DNA of 64,000 bases from Ipomoea triloba. Taxonomy: Eukaryota > Streptophyta > Magnoliopsida > Solanales > Convolvulaceae. This document shows, in pieces, positions 1-11,504 of this stretch. Every line of letters starts with the position of its first letter. Positions within the stretch are counted from its first letter, which is position 1. Where the stretch lies: contig NC_044924.1 of assembly GCF_003576645.1 (NCBI RefSeq), positions 1,612,047-1,676,046 on the forward strand, read 5' to 3'. Both the position numbers and the translations under genes were made by a program. The notes below the pieces were generated by a model. That model saw only the letters and a list, made by a program, of their open reading frames with translations. It was not told where the DNA came from and made no database searches.

Positions 1-511
1 TTAATTATATTTATCAATGTTATGCATTTAGACATTCAAAACTCCATTTTCACGCTTCATATTCTCCATATTCACATTTTGAAAACCTCACATTCACAGA
101 GATTAAACTCTAGGTCACAAAATTATAATCTCACATTCACAAAGATTAAACTATTAACATTGTATATTATATACAATAGAAATCTACTCCAGAGAAACTC
201 ATTAAACTACTAAGAATCACAAAACATTGAATAAAACGTAAAATTTTTGAACTAAAATCCCAAAATATAAAAAATGTGAAGAAATACCTGTTGCTTAGTG
301 TGAAGACTGCTGATAGTATGCAAAAATTTCCGGGAACGAGTGCTGTAGTGATCGTCGGCGATGCGAGTATGTCGGAAAACGGTGAAATGCTCTTTGCGGA
401 GGAAGGGAATCGGCGTTGAAATTGGAAAACGGCGAAGCGCAGGGCAGTAACTTGCTTGAGAATACTTATTTGGCTTATATATTTACAAAAAAAAAAAAAA
501 AATGATTGGCT

Positions 512-606
512 GGGTGTAACGGTGCCACTAACAGCACCGTTACACCCCTCCATTAAACGGCGCCGTTTAAGGACCCGGGTGCACCTTGCAAGGTGCACCC
601 GGGTCC
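512..606. repeat. Three consecutive palindromes (foldback block)
   Basis: Three inverted repeats stand side by side. The first has 14-bp arms at 512-525 and 534-547 with an 8-bp loop. The second is a perfect 18-bp palindrome at 553-570 centred on GGCGCC. The third is a perfect 36-bp palindrome at 571-606 centred on TTGCAA. A 16-bp A run lies just upstream (487-502). Nothing coding is convincing here. It may be the end or junction of a foldback/MITE-type element; the family is not recognised. Confidence 0.75.
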
Positions 607-1199
607 ACGGCATAACAATTGGCGGGTTATAGTTGCGTACTTCCTAGCCCATGGGCTTCGCTGGCCGGCAAACAAAGACCCGCAAAAATAATTTCGCACT
701 GGGACAGGCTTAATGAGGCATACTGGCTCGCATTGACACCCCTAGTTACACCACTTGCCCATTTTTTTTTTGGGCTCAATATTAAATTACTGAGGGAATG
801 TACTAGAACTGTTGCTATTTAATTTAATCACTCCCACTCGAATTGATGGCCCAACCACCATCTTTATTAGGCCCAAAGTATGGGCTTCAGCATGACTGAT
901 AATGAGTAAATGGGCTTAGTCAGTCAGGCCAGCCCATAAGTTTGATGAGAGTCTGAACACAGATTTGGCAGCCATATCCATCTGAGTACCAGGTTGAGGG
1001 TCCGTACGTCGTACTTCACAAAACGACAAAAACAAAAGTAGGTGGACGAACCAAAACAAGATTAGATTTTGGGTGCGGACCCCACACCCCACATGGCGCC
1101 GCTTTCATCAGCAGCCAGCAGGACACGAGAGGGCCTGCCTTCTTCGCACGATGGTTCAACCACTCCTATCAGACATGGGTCAAGAAAATAAATTATCAT
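607..1199. other. Intergenic, no gene seen
   Basis: Mixed-composition spacer between the palindrome block and the next repeat. The open frame at 619-822 has no recognisable protein features. I see no RNA gene or clear regulatory site. Confidence 0.4.
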
Positions 1200-1710
1200 C
1201 TCATCCTGTCAAGTTAGTTAGACTATTGACTTAATAATTATAAAATTAGAAATTTTATTATTAAAACGAGTGATTTATTAACCTTCTTGATTTGAGTCAG
1301 TGTTATGAACAACCTACGTTGATTTATCTCCGTAATTTTTTGACAATTAGGATTTGATTTGCGTCGGTGCTATGAACAATTTAGGCTGGTTTGACACCTC
1401 TCTAGTCCTTTGCTGCATGGGCGGATCAGTATGGGGGCAACTGCCCCCTCTCACATCCCACCTCTGTATGTGTTGCAATAAAAGTCAAGAGATTAAATAT
1501 CCCCATTTGATTAATTTTTTTTTCTTTTCAAAATATCTTATTTGTTTTAATCTTTCACCCTCACTAGATGACATTTTTTGCTCTGCCCCTACTTTGTTGG
1601 CTAGAGTTTGGTTTGAGTGCATGCTATAAGCAACTTAAATTGATTTATCTCTGTAATCCTTTGCAGGCGGGGTACACCCGTTAATGGCGGTGAGTTTCCT
1701 TGTATAGTTG
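1200..1710. repeat. Degenerate SINE-like and transposon fragments
   Basis: Segments around 1290-1345, 1354-1395 and 1615-1660 repeat the same phrase (a short block containing TATGAACAA followed by TTGATTTATCTCYGTAAT) that also occurs near 34480-34520. It resembles the body of the SINE at 5418-5602. Between them, 1420-1600 carries a block with complementary GGGGGCA and TGCCCCC runs, typical of the edge of a DNA-transposon remnant. Probably nested decayed insertions. Confidence 0.45.
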
Positions 1711-2270
1711 TTGTATGTTGAAAAATAGAAAAGAAAAAAGAAAAGAAATGATCTTTGCGGTGAAATCAGAAGTCATATATGTAACTTAGATTTGTAAGAA
1801 ACAAGACATTTGAAGCAAGAATTGTACACAACCAAATAATTGCTACCATGATTCAGAGGCCAATGGACGATATTGATGCGTCCCCATCACTTGACAAGGC
1901 CTTAGAACCCAAAACTCAGTAAACATCATGTATGTATGCATCCCAGAATTAAGATGAAGAACAACCCTGGAATCACGGGGGCCCCAATTCTTCACCCTCC
2001 GTATTGTGTATGGAGCCCTGGGTGAGCTGTAATCCTGGAACTGACACCCCTTCACTGGATCATTTTGCTCCATATCTTCAATGCAGTACAAGGAATGAGA
2101 CAAACCAGAACTCATCTTTGGGCATTGTTAAACTAGTGTGCACAAAGCTTGAAGCAATTCTAGACCTGTAAAGATTGAATCTTTTCATCAATAATGGGTT
2201 GTTGATGGACATGTTCTAGTGATAGGATGAGCAGAAGTGGTAATGAGAACATGCAGCTTCAGTGATAAAA

Positions 2271-2344
2271 TTTGGGTTGTGTTTTATAGCTCAAGTGGTC
2301 GATCACATTTGGGTTGTGTTTTATAGCTCAAGTGGTCGATCACA
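2271..2344. repeat. Perfect 37-bp tandem duplication
   Basis: A 37-bp unit at 2271-2307 is repeated exactly at 2308-2344. The unit carries no recognisable motif. It is probably a recent slippage or repair duplication. A run of 11-12 G lies 60 bp downstream, near 2403-2414. Confidence 0.9.
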
Positions 2345-2444
2345 TGACCTAAAGTTAGCATTCCAGTAACACAGTAACAGGGTGGAAGCATCAGGCTAGA
2401 TGTGGGGGGGGGGGGTTGTGTGTTAGGGGTGAAGGTGGATGGAG

Positions 2445-2810
2445 ATAACTACATGCAAGGACGGAGCTGTCATGAGGGCAGTGGGGGCAGCTGACAGTCT
2501 CAAAACGACGTTTGTTATATATATACACACGACGCACGCACAACGCACGACGCATGCACAATGCCTACAAAATACAGACACTATCAAACTTATTGTATTA
2601 AGACAACTAGTTTTCTTTGCATTATGATCTAAAAGAAAGTAGACCATAAAATACATTTACCCGTAGTTGATCATAAATCTTAGCTTGTATTGTAATTTTT
2701 AATGTATTTTGTATTTTATATTCGAACTTTGTATTTGAACATTTTTTAATTCATTTTACTTTCACTTCTTCACCCTCACCGAAAGGAAATTCTAAATCCG
2801 TCCCCCTGAC
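2445..2810. repeat. Transposon remnant shared with 41.1 kb
   Basis: The segment 2458-2512 (ACGGAGCTG, then a block with CAGTGGGGGCAGC, then AAAACGACGT) matches, on the opposite strand, the segment 41100-41168 inside an SCPL intron. A related terminus with TCCGTCCCC lies near 2795-2806. This looks like a non-autonomous DNA-transposon fragment. I see no transposase. Confidence 0.55.
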
Positions 2811-3292
2811 TATATGCATGATGATTTATGATAATTGGGTTGATGGGTGTTTGACTGTTTGTCATTTATGATGTTAAGATGATTGTACAAGGGGAATTCA
2901 GCTAACAGAGTAACAGACAAACCATCATTCTTAAATGTTAATATACACAGATGATGACAGAAACATATGATGTGGAATAAGTTGTTATATATGTCAACCT
3001 CAAAAAAAAAAAAAAAAGAAAGAAAAAACTAGTTACCACAGCCCCCACAATGCCATTCCACACCAGCTGTCACTCTCTGATTCATTCACATTTCACAATT
3101 GGAAGGCTTGAAGACAAAACAGGTCTAAGATTTGAGCCCAGATTGTCCTTTGGTGTCTTCCTATCTAACCCCTACTTGGAGGAAGACTAAATACACTCAC
3201 TCAGCTTCACTGTGAACCACCCCATTCATATTTTTCAACTAACTGCTCACTATTTGGCTTTTTTCCTTCTTGGTCAGATCACACAGTGCACT

Positions 3293-4180
3293 ATGGAGTT
3301 TGGCATGTTTGATAATTCAGAGTGTAGCAGTGGGTGTGAGTCTGGGTGGACTGTGTATTTGGAGAATTCCATTATGGCTCCATACAGTTCTTATAACAAT
3401 GGCAACAAATTTTTTCGAGGGAAAGCTCGAGTAAACGGGGAAGAAGAGGAGGAGGACTTATCTATGGTTTCTGATGCATCTTCTGGACCTCCACAAGTCG
3501 TGGCCGAAGAAGACTACGGCAATGACAGCCACGGGTGGTGTTTCCACGCCCCAACGGGGGCCGTTGGCTCTGCATTGCCCAAGAAAAGCAATGTGAAGAA
3601 ACAGAGAAAGAAAGAAAAGAAAGAAAATAGGCTTCAGAACCTCAAGGAAAAGGCTTCAATGCTTGATGATACAGCTAGCTCTCCCATCTTCAACTGCACT
3701 AATGTAAGTTGCCATTTCTATTACCCTTTTTCCCTGCACTGCATGAACAAATTGACTTGTTACTCAATTTTATGGCTCAAAACATTTCTGCAGAACAATT
3801 TCACCATCAACAACCAGACCTCACTAGAGAGTGTAGTACCGGATTTTTCGCAGGGCTACTCCACAACTCAATTTCAGGTACTTTTTGTTTAGAATGGTTC
3901 GTTTTAACCACACGAATACTTGAATTCAGTCTCGTGGTACATTCGGGTACAGAAACGCTTATCTGAGGAAAAACATGTATTCATGCAGGGGCAATCTGCA
4001 TATCAGGAATTCTTCCAGTCATCTCTACTTCCTGCAAATCAGTTCCAACAGAATCAGTTGAGTCATATCGTTTTTCGTCCCCATAGCTTGAAAAAACACA
4101 CACACACACAGCTAAATGCCTATAAAAACTCATCATAATTATTCATTGACAGGTGGATTGAAGGGAGGAGGTGGGGATGA
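3293..4180 (+). CDS. SOFL: SOB FIVE-LIKE (SOFL) family protein, 4 exons
   Basis: SOFL proteins are small plant proteins that raise cytokinin levels or responses. Predicted exons are 3293-3703, 3794-3877, 3989-4056 and 4153-4180. Their summed length, 591 nt, keeps frame and gives 196 aa. The two family signatures are present: the N-terminal block SECSSGCESGWTVYL (residues 9-23) and the acidic/Ser block EEEDLSMVSDASSGPP (about 52-67). A Lys/Arg-rich stretch (about 98-115), possibly a nuclear localisation signal, follows. I chose the ATG at 3293 because it places the Cys-rich block at the N terminus as in the family; an upstream in-frame ATG at 3212 would add 27 hydrophobic residues unlike the family. 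The first two introns have strong GT-AG sites. The third donor (GTTGAG) is weak and the C-terminal exon is inferred from phase, so the last 10 residues are the least certain part. Confidence 0.85.
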
Positions 4181-5409
4181 AAGGAAACAATCTTTTTGCT
4201 CTGCAGCATAGTCAAAGTTCAGAGAGGGAGGAAAAATTTGGCAAAGCAAAAGGAATTGGATCTGAGAAAAGAGATGTTGTTCCTCTTCATTTCCTTTCTT
4301 CCTTTTTTCTTTTCTTTATCTTTTAGCTGTCAATGCACCGGGAACACAACCCGAAAAGAAGACTAGGAATCTCTGTCATGTTTCCTAGAATTGAATTTCC
4401 TTGTCAACAAATAGTTGCAAAGCATCTGCTCCTAGGTTTTTCTCGAGCAATTTATATGAAATGCAGACCTGTTAAACCTCGATCCTTGTGGGCTTCCACG
4501 CTCGCTTAAAGCTCCAAAAATGTTTCAATTAATATCTGCAATCGAAATAATCCATACGACGATAATCTTTAAACACAACAAGCTCAACTCAACTCTTTCT
4601 TAACAGTATTGAGGAAAAGAAATAAAGAAGTTTTGTGCTCAATTAAAATCCTAAAAGTTGAATCTTTTGATCTTTTTACTTGACATGACATCAATGTTCA
4701 ACAGAAGGAGAGAACCAAAATCAGCAAAATAATTCTCAATCTGGAACAGGAAAACCGTTGTTTTCTAGTGCTAACGAATTTGCGAGGCGAAACAGGACAA
4801 GAAGCAATAAATTGCAATGCAGGGAGGCTATCGATATGATCCAAACACCTGTTACCAAAATGAAATTATGGTTAGGTTGGATTGTGATGGAATTCACATT
4901 GAAAAGCTCACCACCCAGTGGGAGTAGAACAACAAAAAATCTTTGAAAATGTTTGGCTACAGTGTTGACAAGCCTCAATGTCTCTTAGTGTCCAGACAAG
5001 ACCACATCATTAAAGTTCCAGCTCTTAGCTGCTCCAAACTCTAATATTTTGATATTGGTGGGGAAATATGTGACATGATAGCCATGAAAATGTCACAAGG
5101 TGATGGGCAGTCAGATCAGAAAAAAAAAAGCACATAAATGAGGGTGGAACATGACAAAAATTAATGCAGAATTATATCATATGAATCTTCATTGGCCTTT
5201 TCAAGTGCAGAGATCCTGCCTGAGATCATCCTCACCTTACCCACCTCTTCAACCATTTGTAAGTTTCTCAATATTCAAAAGATTTCATGACCTCAAGATT
5301 GTATGAATTCAAGCTGTCATGCACAATTATATATATTTCCTCCCAAGATCCTTAGCTTGACTGTTTCAAGTCAAACTCCATTACTAGGAAATCATGATTC
5401 AAATACGCC
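4181..5409. other. 3' flank of the SOFL gene and intergenic spacer
   Basis: AT-rich sequence with pyrimidine and purine tracts (4180-4330 is probably 3' UTR). Open frames on both strands at 4736-4978 overlap each other and show no family features. No RNA gene or repeat is recognised. Confidence 0.35.
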
Positions 5410-5417
5410 CGATTTAA

Positions 5418-5602
5418 GTTGGCTAGGCTGTCTACTTGGTAACAACAAGGTTACAAGTTCGACTCTCAGCCAGAACGGTCTATTGAGTATTGGCCTTCTT
5501 GATTTGAGAAGATCAGCTATGAGCAACTAGACTGGTTTACCTGGAGTTTACCCAATGTACACTCTGGGTAGTGGCTTCGGGTTTCACAAAAAAAAAAAAA
5601 AA
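5418..5602 (+). mobile_element. tRNA-derived SINE with target-site duplication
   Basis: A 185-bp element has a tRNA-like head with a pol III A-box-like stretch (TGGCTAGGCTGTC near 5420) and a B-box-like stretch (AGTTCGACTC near 5456). An unrelated body follows, then a 15-base A tail (5588-5602). The 8-bp direct repeat CGATTTAA flanks it exactly, at 5410-5417 and 5603-5610, as expected for L1-mediated insertion. Decayed relatives are visible near 1.3, 34.5, 42.1 and 45.7 kb. It encodes nothing; a partner LINE would mobilise it. Confidence 0.85.
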
Positions 5603-5610
5603 CGATTTAA

Positions 5611-6593
5611 AAGAACAGGTGGCAGTACTAAGAAAGAGTGGCATTGAAACCAAAGACAAAATAAACAAGCATACAAGAGAGATGATTAGGGGTTGGATCT
5701 ACACAATCAATCATGGAAGAAAGGCAACAAGAAGGTATGGGGGAGAACACTTTTGCACCACCAACAACCATCAAAACAAAGCCACCAATCCCTATAACAT
5801 GGCACAAAAGCTGTGTGTTAAGCCTGCTTCCTATCACACACAAATAAAAATAGATTAAAAACCCCTGTGAGCTAATGAATTTTCATCTAGGGTTGTTCCC
5901 AATTTTCATGACAACAGCATTAATCCCCCTCTACACTGTAAATGGCTCACAGTCCTCTTTATCTTTCTGCAATTTCCCCACTTTCCTGGGCCCACATGCA
6001 TGTGGTATCCATCAGTGAGTGAAGAAGAAGCAGAGTGTACTTGCATACAATTCACCCTCAGATCCCACCACTAACAATCAAAGGGTGTTAAGAATTAAGA
6101 TTGTTAGATGTAAACAACAAAAGGATTCATCTTTCCCCTTCCCTCCTAAGCATTTCAAGAATCCTATGGGTTTAGGGTAATTGTGAGGTGACAATGCACC
6201 ACATCAAAAGTGATATCATATCATATCATACCATATCCGACATATATGCATGCTTCCCTGATTGAATCATCAACTTATTCAAAATGGTCCTCGTACCAGA
6301 AACATCTTCTCCGAAATAATTCGATCATGGGATCTGATTGAATACTTCCAGTGTGGGGATTTGCAATCCGGCCTGCTCACACACATAGCTGTCATATCAT
6401 CACCATAAAGTTGCAGGCAGTTGGGGCTTGGGAGCATCGTGCTCAACATATAATATATAAATATAAATGTGCAATTCAACCACCAATAGCATAGATGGAG
6501 CATATGATTTAATTTGGTATTAGAGCCAATCAATGAGTTCGAATAGCTTTCAGTTAAGATGAAACACATGTTTAATTCACCGTAACACAACTC

Positions 6594-6631
<38 letters not shown>

Positions 6632-7104
6632 ATTTCAACTTCCTCTACTGCATAAAACAAGCGATCTAGGGTAAATTAGGATGAATAACTTTAAAAGACG
6701 ACAAATTTCAAGAGGGAAATATTCACGGCATTTTCCCCAAGGCAAGACGACAAAGATGATGCATTTCAGGATCAAGATTCACTCTGATTGATCTGATCTA
6801 CTGTGTTATTATAGCAGCGGGAGGAAAAGTACACTTCAAATTTCATCAAAATCTGATCTTTATAGAGAATTCACATAGTAATAATAGTATATTAATGAAA
6901 TTGGGGACTGCAAATAAGAATTGGGAATTAATGCATGGATCGGCGCTCGTTGGGAGGAAAGAGGAGACAATTGGTGGCGCATTATTCTGGGCAAGGACCA
7001 CATGGGCCGTGTGCTGTCCAGAGATTCTGGTCCATTTGGCCCATTTAGACATGGGTATGCAAATGAAAGCCCACTCATGGCCTAATTTACTTGTAATTAT
7101 TTGA
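5611..7104. other. Intergenic spacer with an AT microsatellite
   Basis: No supported gene. It contains an (AT)n run at about 6596-6624 and short open frames without family features. Confidence 0.4.
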
Positions 7105-7330
7105 TAGTACATAAAATAATTTATTTTCATACTCAAATAATGTATTTTTCATGAACACAAGATACATTTTTAATATACTAAAAGTATATTATTTGTATAT
7201 TAAATATACATCATTTGATAGTATACAAAATAATATACTTTCAATACTCCACTAATGTACTTTACATATACAAATAATGCACTTTTTATTTGTGTTTTAC
7301 ACAGTTGCGTAGACATGGTCCATAGAATAA
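7105..7330. repeat. AT-rich MITE-like element, copy 1
   Basis: AT-rich block built of phrases such as ATAATGTATTTTT, TTAAAAGTATATT and TTTGATAGTATA. The same phrases recur in the same order at about 55465-55710 and 59860-60130. The right edge carries the sequence ATGGTCCATA; the other copies end in GGTCCACACAATAAT. It is a dispersed non-autonomous element; the superfamily is not determined. Confidence 0.6.
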
Positions 7331-7768
7331 TGACTCCTTTACTTGTAGCCCGTCCAAATTAAACACAAGAAAGAATATAGCAAAAAACACAAAAAAAAAA
7401 AAAAAAAAAAATTGCACGGCGAAGAAAACTCGTTGTCACTACCTACAAGTATGCACGAGGTAAACATCACTCATGTATAATAGTTACAATATACAGAAAA
7501 GGTAAACCCTACCAAGAGTAATAGTATGCAAACCACACCCAACAAAATTTTTTTTTTATATATATAGAAGCAATTAAATTGCGTACATACAAAGTGAAAT
7601 GAAAAGAAGCACTACATACTCATGCATACAATTAAGACAAAACTAAAACAAAGCAAGCTTGAAAATGGAAACCCCCCAAAAGGCACAGTTAAAGCACAAT
7701 TGAAATGCTCCAACATTGTTGCAGCATCCTATCCATCAAAATGAAAACCAAAGTTCATCCCTGACCTT
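7331..7768. other. 3' flank of RLP copy A
   Basis: Probable 3' UTR and downstream region of the minus-strand RLP pseudogene. It holds a 20-base A run at about 7391-7411. The block 7385-7700 is homologous to 11505-11815, an orphan copy of the same flank. Confidence 0.55.
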
Positions 7769-10001
7769 TCACTTCTTATCTCCAAGCACAAACCTTACAA
7801 ACCATCTTGGTCTTCCATATAAGAATGCAAGATACCCTACCACAAAACCAAATGGCATGCCACAGCAATATCCTACAACAACACTTCGCCACCCAAAATT
7901 TTCTGAATCCTCTCCACCTGATGGTGACGCTGGTACTGCTTGTGGTGGTGGTGGCCCGCTGCCTTGGCATTGTAACGTCAGTGGGAATCCACACAGTGCT
8001 GTATTTCCCAAATAGGAGTCGTTGTTGAAAGTGTTAAACTGCGGACCATGTGGTATAGGACCAACAAGATGATTGTAGGAAAGGTTTAGTACAGCTAGAA
8101 ATGTCAATGATTTGGCAAGCTGTTCAGGAATTTTACCCACTAGCTGGTTTGATGACAGATCAAGTACCTCAAGAATAGATAAATTTCCTAATGATAATGG
8201 AATAGAGCCCGCCAATTGGTTATGGGATAAATTCAAAAACCTAATGTAGTGTAGACTACCTAAAGCTTTTGGAATCTCCCCATGAAAGTGATTATGTGAT
8301 AAATCAATCAATGTGAAGATGCTAAAGTTCACCACTGGAAACTCCCTCCATTTCAACACAAGGTCTATATAATCGTAATAGGGAAACATTATTACATCCG
8401 TAGCAACACTTGCGTTCCGTATCTCTTCAAAATTCTCGAAGTAATACCTTGGCAAAGCACCTGAGAACTCATTGTGGGAGATATCAAATATATGTAGCTT
8501 TTGGAATGGACTTCTAGTCTTGGAAGTTCTTATTATGCCATAAAATTGATTAGATCTCAAGATAAGAACACCTAAATAAGGTAGAACATCTAACCAATGT
8601 GGGAAAGAATCAACCAATTTGTTGTTTCCAACATCTAGAACCGTAAGAAAGCTACAATTTACTAAGCCTCGAGGTAGTGACCCTTCCAAGTGATTGCCCT
8701 TCAGATTGATATAATGTAACCAGTGGTTTCCCTTTGCGAAATGTGTTGGAATAGTTCCCTCAAATTGATTTCTTGATAAATCCACAAACTCAAGATTGTT
8801 ACTGATGTTCCATAAACACTGAGGTAATGGACCTCGCAAATTGTTCTGAGATAGATGTAGATATTCTAGGGAGTTCAAATTGCATAACCATGAGTCTAGT
8901 GTATGCATTGTGCTAGAACTCAGCGTTAGATTTCCCATTTCTGATGAAATTGTACAACAGAGATTGTTGTAAGCAAGCATCAAGACATTCAGATTTGTTA
9001 GATTCCCGAGTGTAGGAGGTATATGCCCAGAAAAATGGTTCTCATGTGAAAAAAGGTAATTCAAATTCGGTAGGTTTCCAATTTGTGGCAAAATGACACC
9101 TGAGAAGTTGTTATGATCTTGACTAAGGAAAAATAGACTTGTTAGATTTTCAATTGTAGAAAACATGAGTCCGGAAAAATGGTTAGTTCCTAGATCAAGG
9201 ATCTCTAAATTATTCAAGTTTCCAATTTGGGGTGGAACAACACCTGAGAAGTTGTTATTATATAGTAAAAGCTCTTTTAAATTTGTCAAGAGAGTAATTT
9301 CAGGAGGTATAGACCCATAGAAATTGTTCATACTTAGGTCAAGACTTCTAAGATTTGAAAGCTTGGTTAAATTACTTGGAAACGGAGCTTGAAATTGATT
9401 AGCCCTACATCCGAAAGACTGAAGCTTGGTCAAATTGGAGAACATTGATTCTGGAAATTTTCCACCAAAAGAATTCTCAGATATATGGAGGTATTCAAGG
9501 TTTTGAAGGTGGCTAATTTGATTGGGAATAGTACCATTGAGATTGTTTTCATCAAGGTCCAAATGTCGGAGCCTTGTTAACATTGCAATCCCTAATGGTA
9601 TACACCTTTCAAATAGATTAAAACTAAGGTCTAAGTATGTGAGTTTAGAGAGGTTAGCAATAGCTCCTGGAATTAATCCGGTAAAACGGTTGTTGGAAAG
9701 GTCAAAATGGGTGAGCTCTGGAAATGAAATGAAATTAAAGTACTTAAGTGTACCTGTGAGATTAAAATAACCTCTCAAGTTGAACTCAGAAACATATGTT
9801 GCTGCACTGTTACAAGTGATGCTTGTTGAGATTGGAAAGAGACCATGAACGAAGAACATCATCAGTATTGGATAAGGTTTCCTTCCATTGAAGGAGAGCT
9901 TTTCCCTTTGACCTTTCTAACGCTTGTATCTGTAATGAAAGGGAAAAGAGAAGGAAAAGAAGAAGAAAAGAGGGCAGCTGAGAAGTAGTGAGCATGATCA
10001 T
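7769..10001 (-). pseudogene. LRR receptor-like protein copy A, broken by a 17-bp deletion
   Basis: A Cf/Hcr9-type receptor-like protein: extracellular LRRs, one membrane segment, no kinase. The frame starts at 10001 with a signal peptide (PSFLLLFLLFSLSLQIQA) and the start of the LRR N-cap (ALLQWKETLSNTDDVLRSWS), then stops after 63 codons. A second frame, open from 9862 down to 7769, carries the rest: about 20 LRRs, the non-LRR island, the last LRRs, the juxtamembrane segment and the GRPRWFVRF tail. Against copy C, 17 bp are missing around 9819-9823. They removed the Cys-Asn-Trp-Thr-Gly stretch of the N-cap and shifted the frame. No other lesion is visible, so the loss looks recent. A TATAAAG motif about 80 bp upstream of the ATG (near 10082) is retained. 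The ATG at 9862 lacks a signal peptide and is unlikely to rescue function. Confidence 0.85.
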
Positions 10002-10099
10002 ATTTCTGGCTAGCTTAGCTTAGCTTAGCTTGTGGAATGGTTTGAAGAGTGATAAAATACCAAGTATTAGGTAAGTGCATCTTTATAGTGTTTTGCTAG

Positions 10100-10830
10100 G
10101 TACGTAGCTTTCTGCATATGCTGAATTCCTTTAATTTTGATTTAAGAGATCGAAGTTAAAATGAAAATCTTAAAACCATTTCACTTCTACTTTAGACGCA
10201 TAACTAAATCGAGTCAAATAATCAAATTTTGATTTTTTTTTCAATCCTATCAAATTTTAATTTTTGAGATTAAAATTTTCTTGGTTAATAGACTCAATAA
10301 TTTTTTTCTTATGCTACTTACACGAAAAATGTAATAATAAATATTTTACAAAAAATATTATAATAAATCAAAACCCAAATATCAATATTTCTCTCTCTCT
10401 CTCATATTGTGGATTGAATGGATGAAATTAAATTGATGACTAAATACAAAAGAAGAAGTCAAGTAAGAAAATTGATTAAAATCTTGAATGAGTGGATCAA
10501 ACTAAATTAAATTTACGAGCAAAATGAAAATAATCATCTTAAAAGTTATGTTAGGAAGTTGCTCAGAACCTTAATTAAATTGATGACTAAATACAAAAAA
10601 GACTTACAATTGTTGACTTACAAGTCAAGTAGGAAAGTTCCTTAAAATCTTGATTGAGTGGATCAAATTAAGGAACCGAAAAATACCAGAAAAGTCACGC
10701 TAGGAAGTTTCTTATGAAAATGATCCAATTTAATTCTGCAGAATTTTGTTTGAATTTGGTGTATTGAGTTTTGGTTTAGAACTGAAGGAGATCAGACAAA
10801 AAGTTGACTAAAACATGCATTCTTTTTAAA
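10100..10830. repeat. Duplicated RLP upstream region
   Basis: AT-rich flank upstream of copy A. Phrases such as TCTTGAWTGAGTGGATCAAA and AAATTGATGACTAAATACAAAA occur twice here (about 10430-10520 and 10575-10670). They recur at about 26330-26400, 27710-27760 and 31868-31925, that is, around other RLP copies or lost copies. This marks the unit of tandem duplication. Confidence 0.6.
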
Positions 10831-10837
10831 TACGTCG

Positions 10838-11230
10838 TGACCGAATAATTGGACAAGGAATTGAATCCGACCTGGCATGGTGCGGCGTCTAACCTATTAA
10901 AGCAGTCAAACAACGGTCAGGAGTAGAGAACAAGTGGAATGATTACAAGAGCCCACGTATTAAGAGCACCGGCTCGTCAAAGATAGGACTTATGGACGTT
11001 AGAGTCACTTATTAGGAGGCCGTTGCTATCATTATTGTAACCATTACAAATTTATAATATATATAAAGGCGGACCTCGTGTAGCAAGAAGGCGACACGCC
11101 TGTTGATTATATACAAACTATAGCAATACAATTATTTATGTTTACTAATACATAAAATATATCCGGTAAATATTATTATTGTCATTGGTGCTTTTATTGA
11201 GAGAGCCTAAAATCAACTCAAGCAGGCTAG
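10838..11230 (+). mobile_element. LTR-retrotransposon remnant (LTR plus primer-site leader)
   Basis: A roughly 347-bp segment beginning TGACC and ending TGTCA holds a promoter-like TATATATAAAGG near 11060. It is followed at once by TTGGTGCTTTTATTGAGAG, a leader often found after the 5' LTR of plant retrotransposons. No coding region or second LTR follows; the sequence passes into the orphan RLP flank. Boundaries are inferred from the TG...CA ends and are uncertain. Confidence 0.5.
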
Positions 11231-11504
11231 CTACAACATACATCTTTCAATATCGTCAACAAGCTTGGAAAAATAATGGTGTTTGTTCTTTTTCGTAGTT
11301 ATTTCGATTCTCAAATATAAGTAATAATTTGTTGGAAAAGAAAAGCGACTTTAAATACCTATTTTGTTATTATTTTTTAAAAATAAAAAACCGTATTTAA
11401 TAGAGAGTGCAGTGGGAGGAGGAACCACTTTCAAAATAATTGATTGGACTAATGTGAATACACGAATAATTCAGTGAATAAACACTACATGCATATAATT
11501 AAGG

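Noticed and set aside
167..613. 148-codon open frame on the minus strand
   Set aside because: It runs through the palindrome block and an A run (Phe run in translation) and has no recognisable domain.
1843..2115. 90-codon minus-strand open frame beginning MSSGLSHS
   Set aside because: Its composition is protein-like, but I recognise no family and see no flanking exons or promoter. A homology search would decide; a hit to a conserved C-terminal exon would revive it.
5165..5275. Minus-strand stretch encoding MVEEVGKVRMISGRISALEK
   Set aside because: About 31 codons with a plausible coiled-coil look, but an upstream stop, no splice context and no neighbours. Too short to support.
5418..5480. 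Possible tRNA gene
   Set aside because: A- and B-box-like sequences are present, but no cloverleaf can be drawn. The A tail and target duplication show it is a SINE head.
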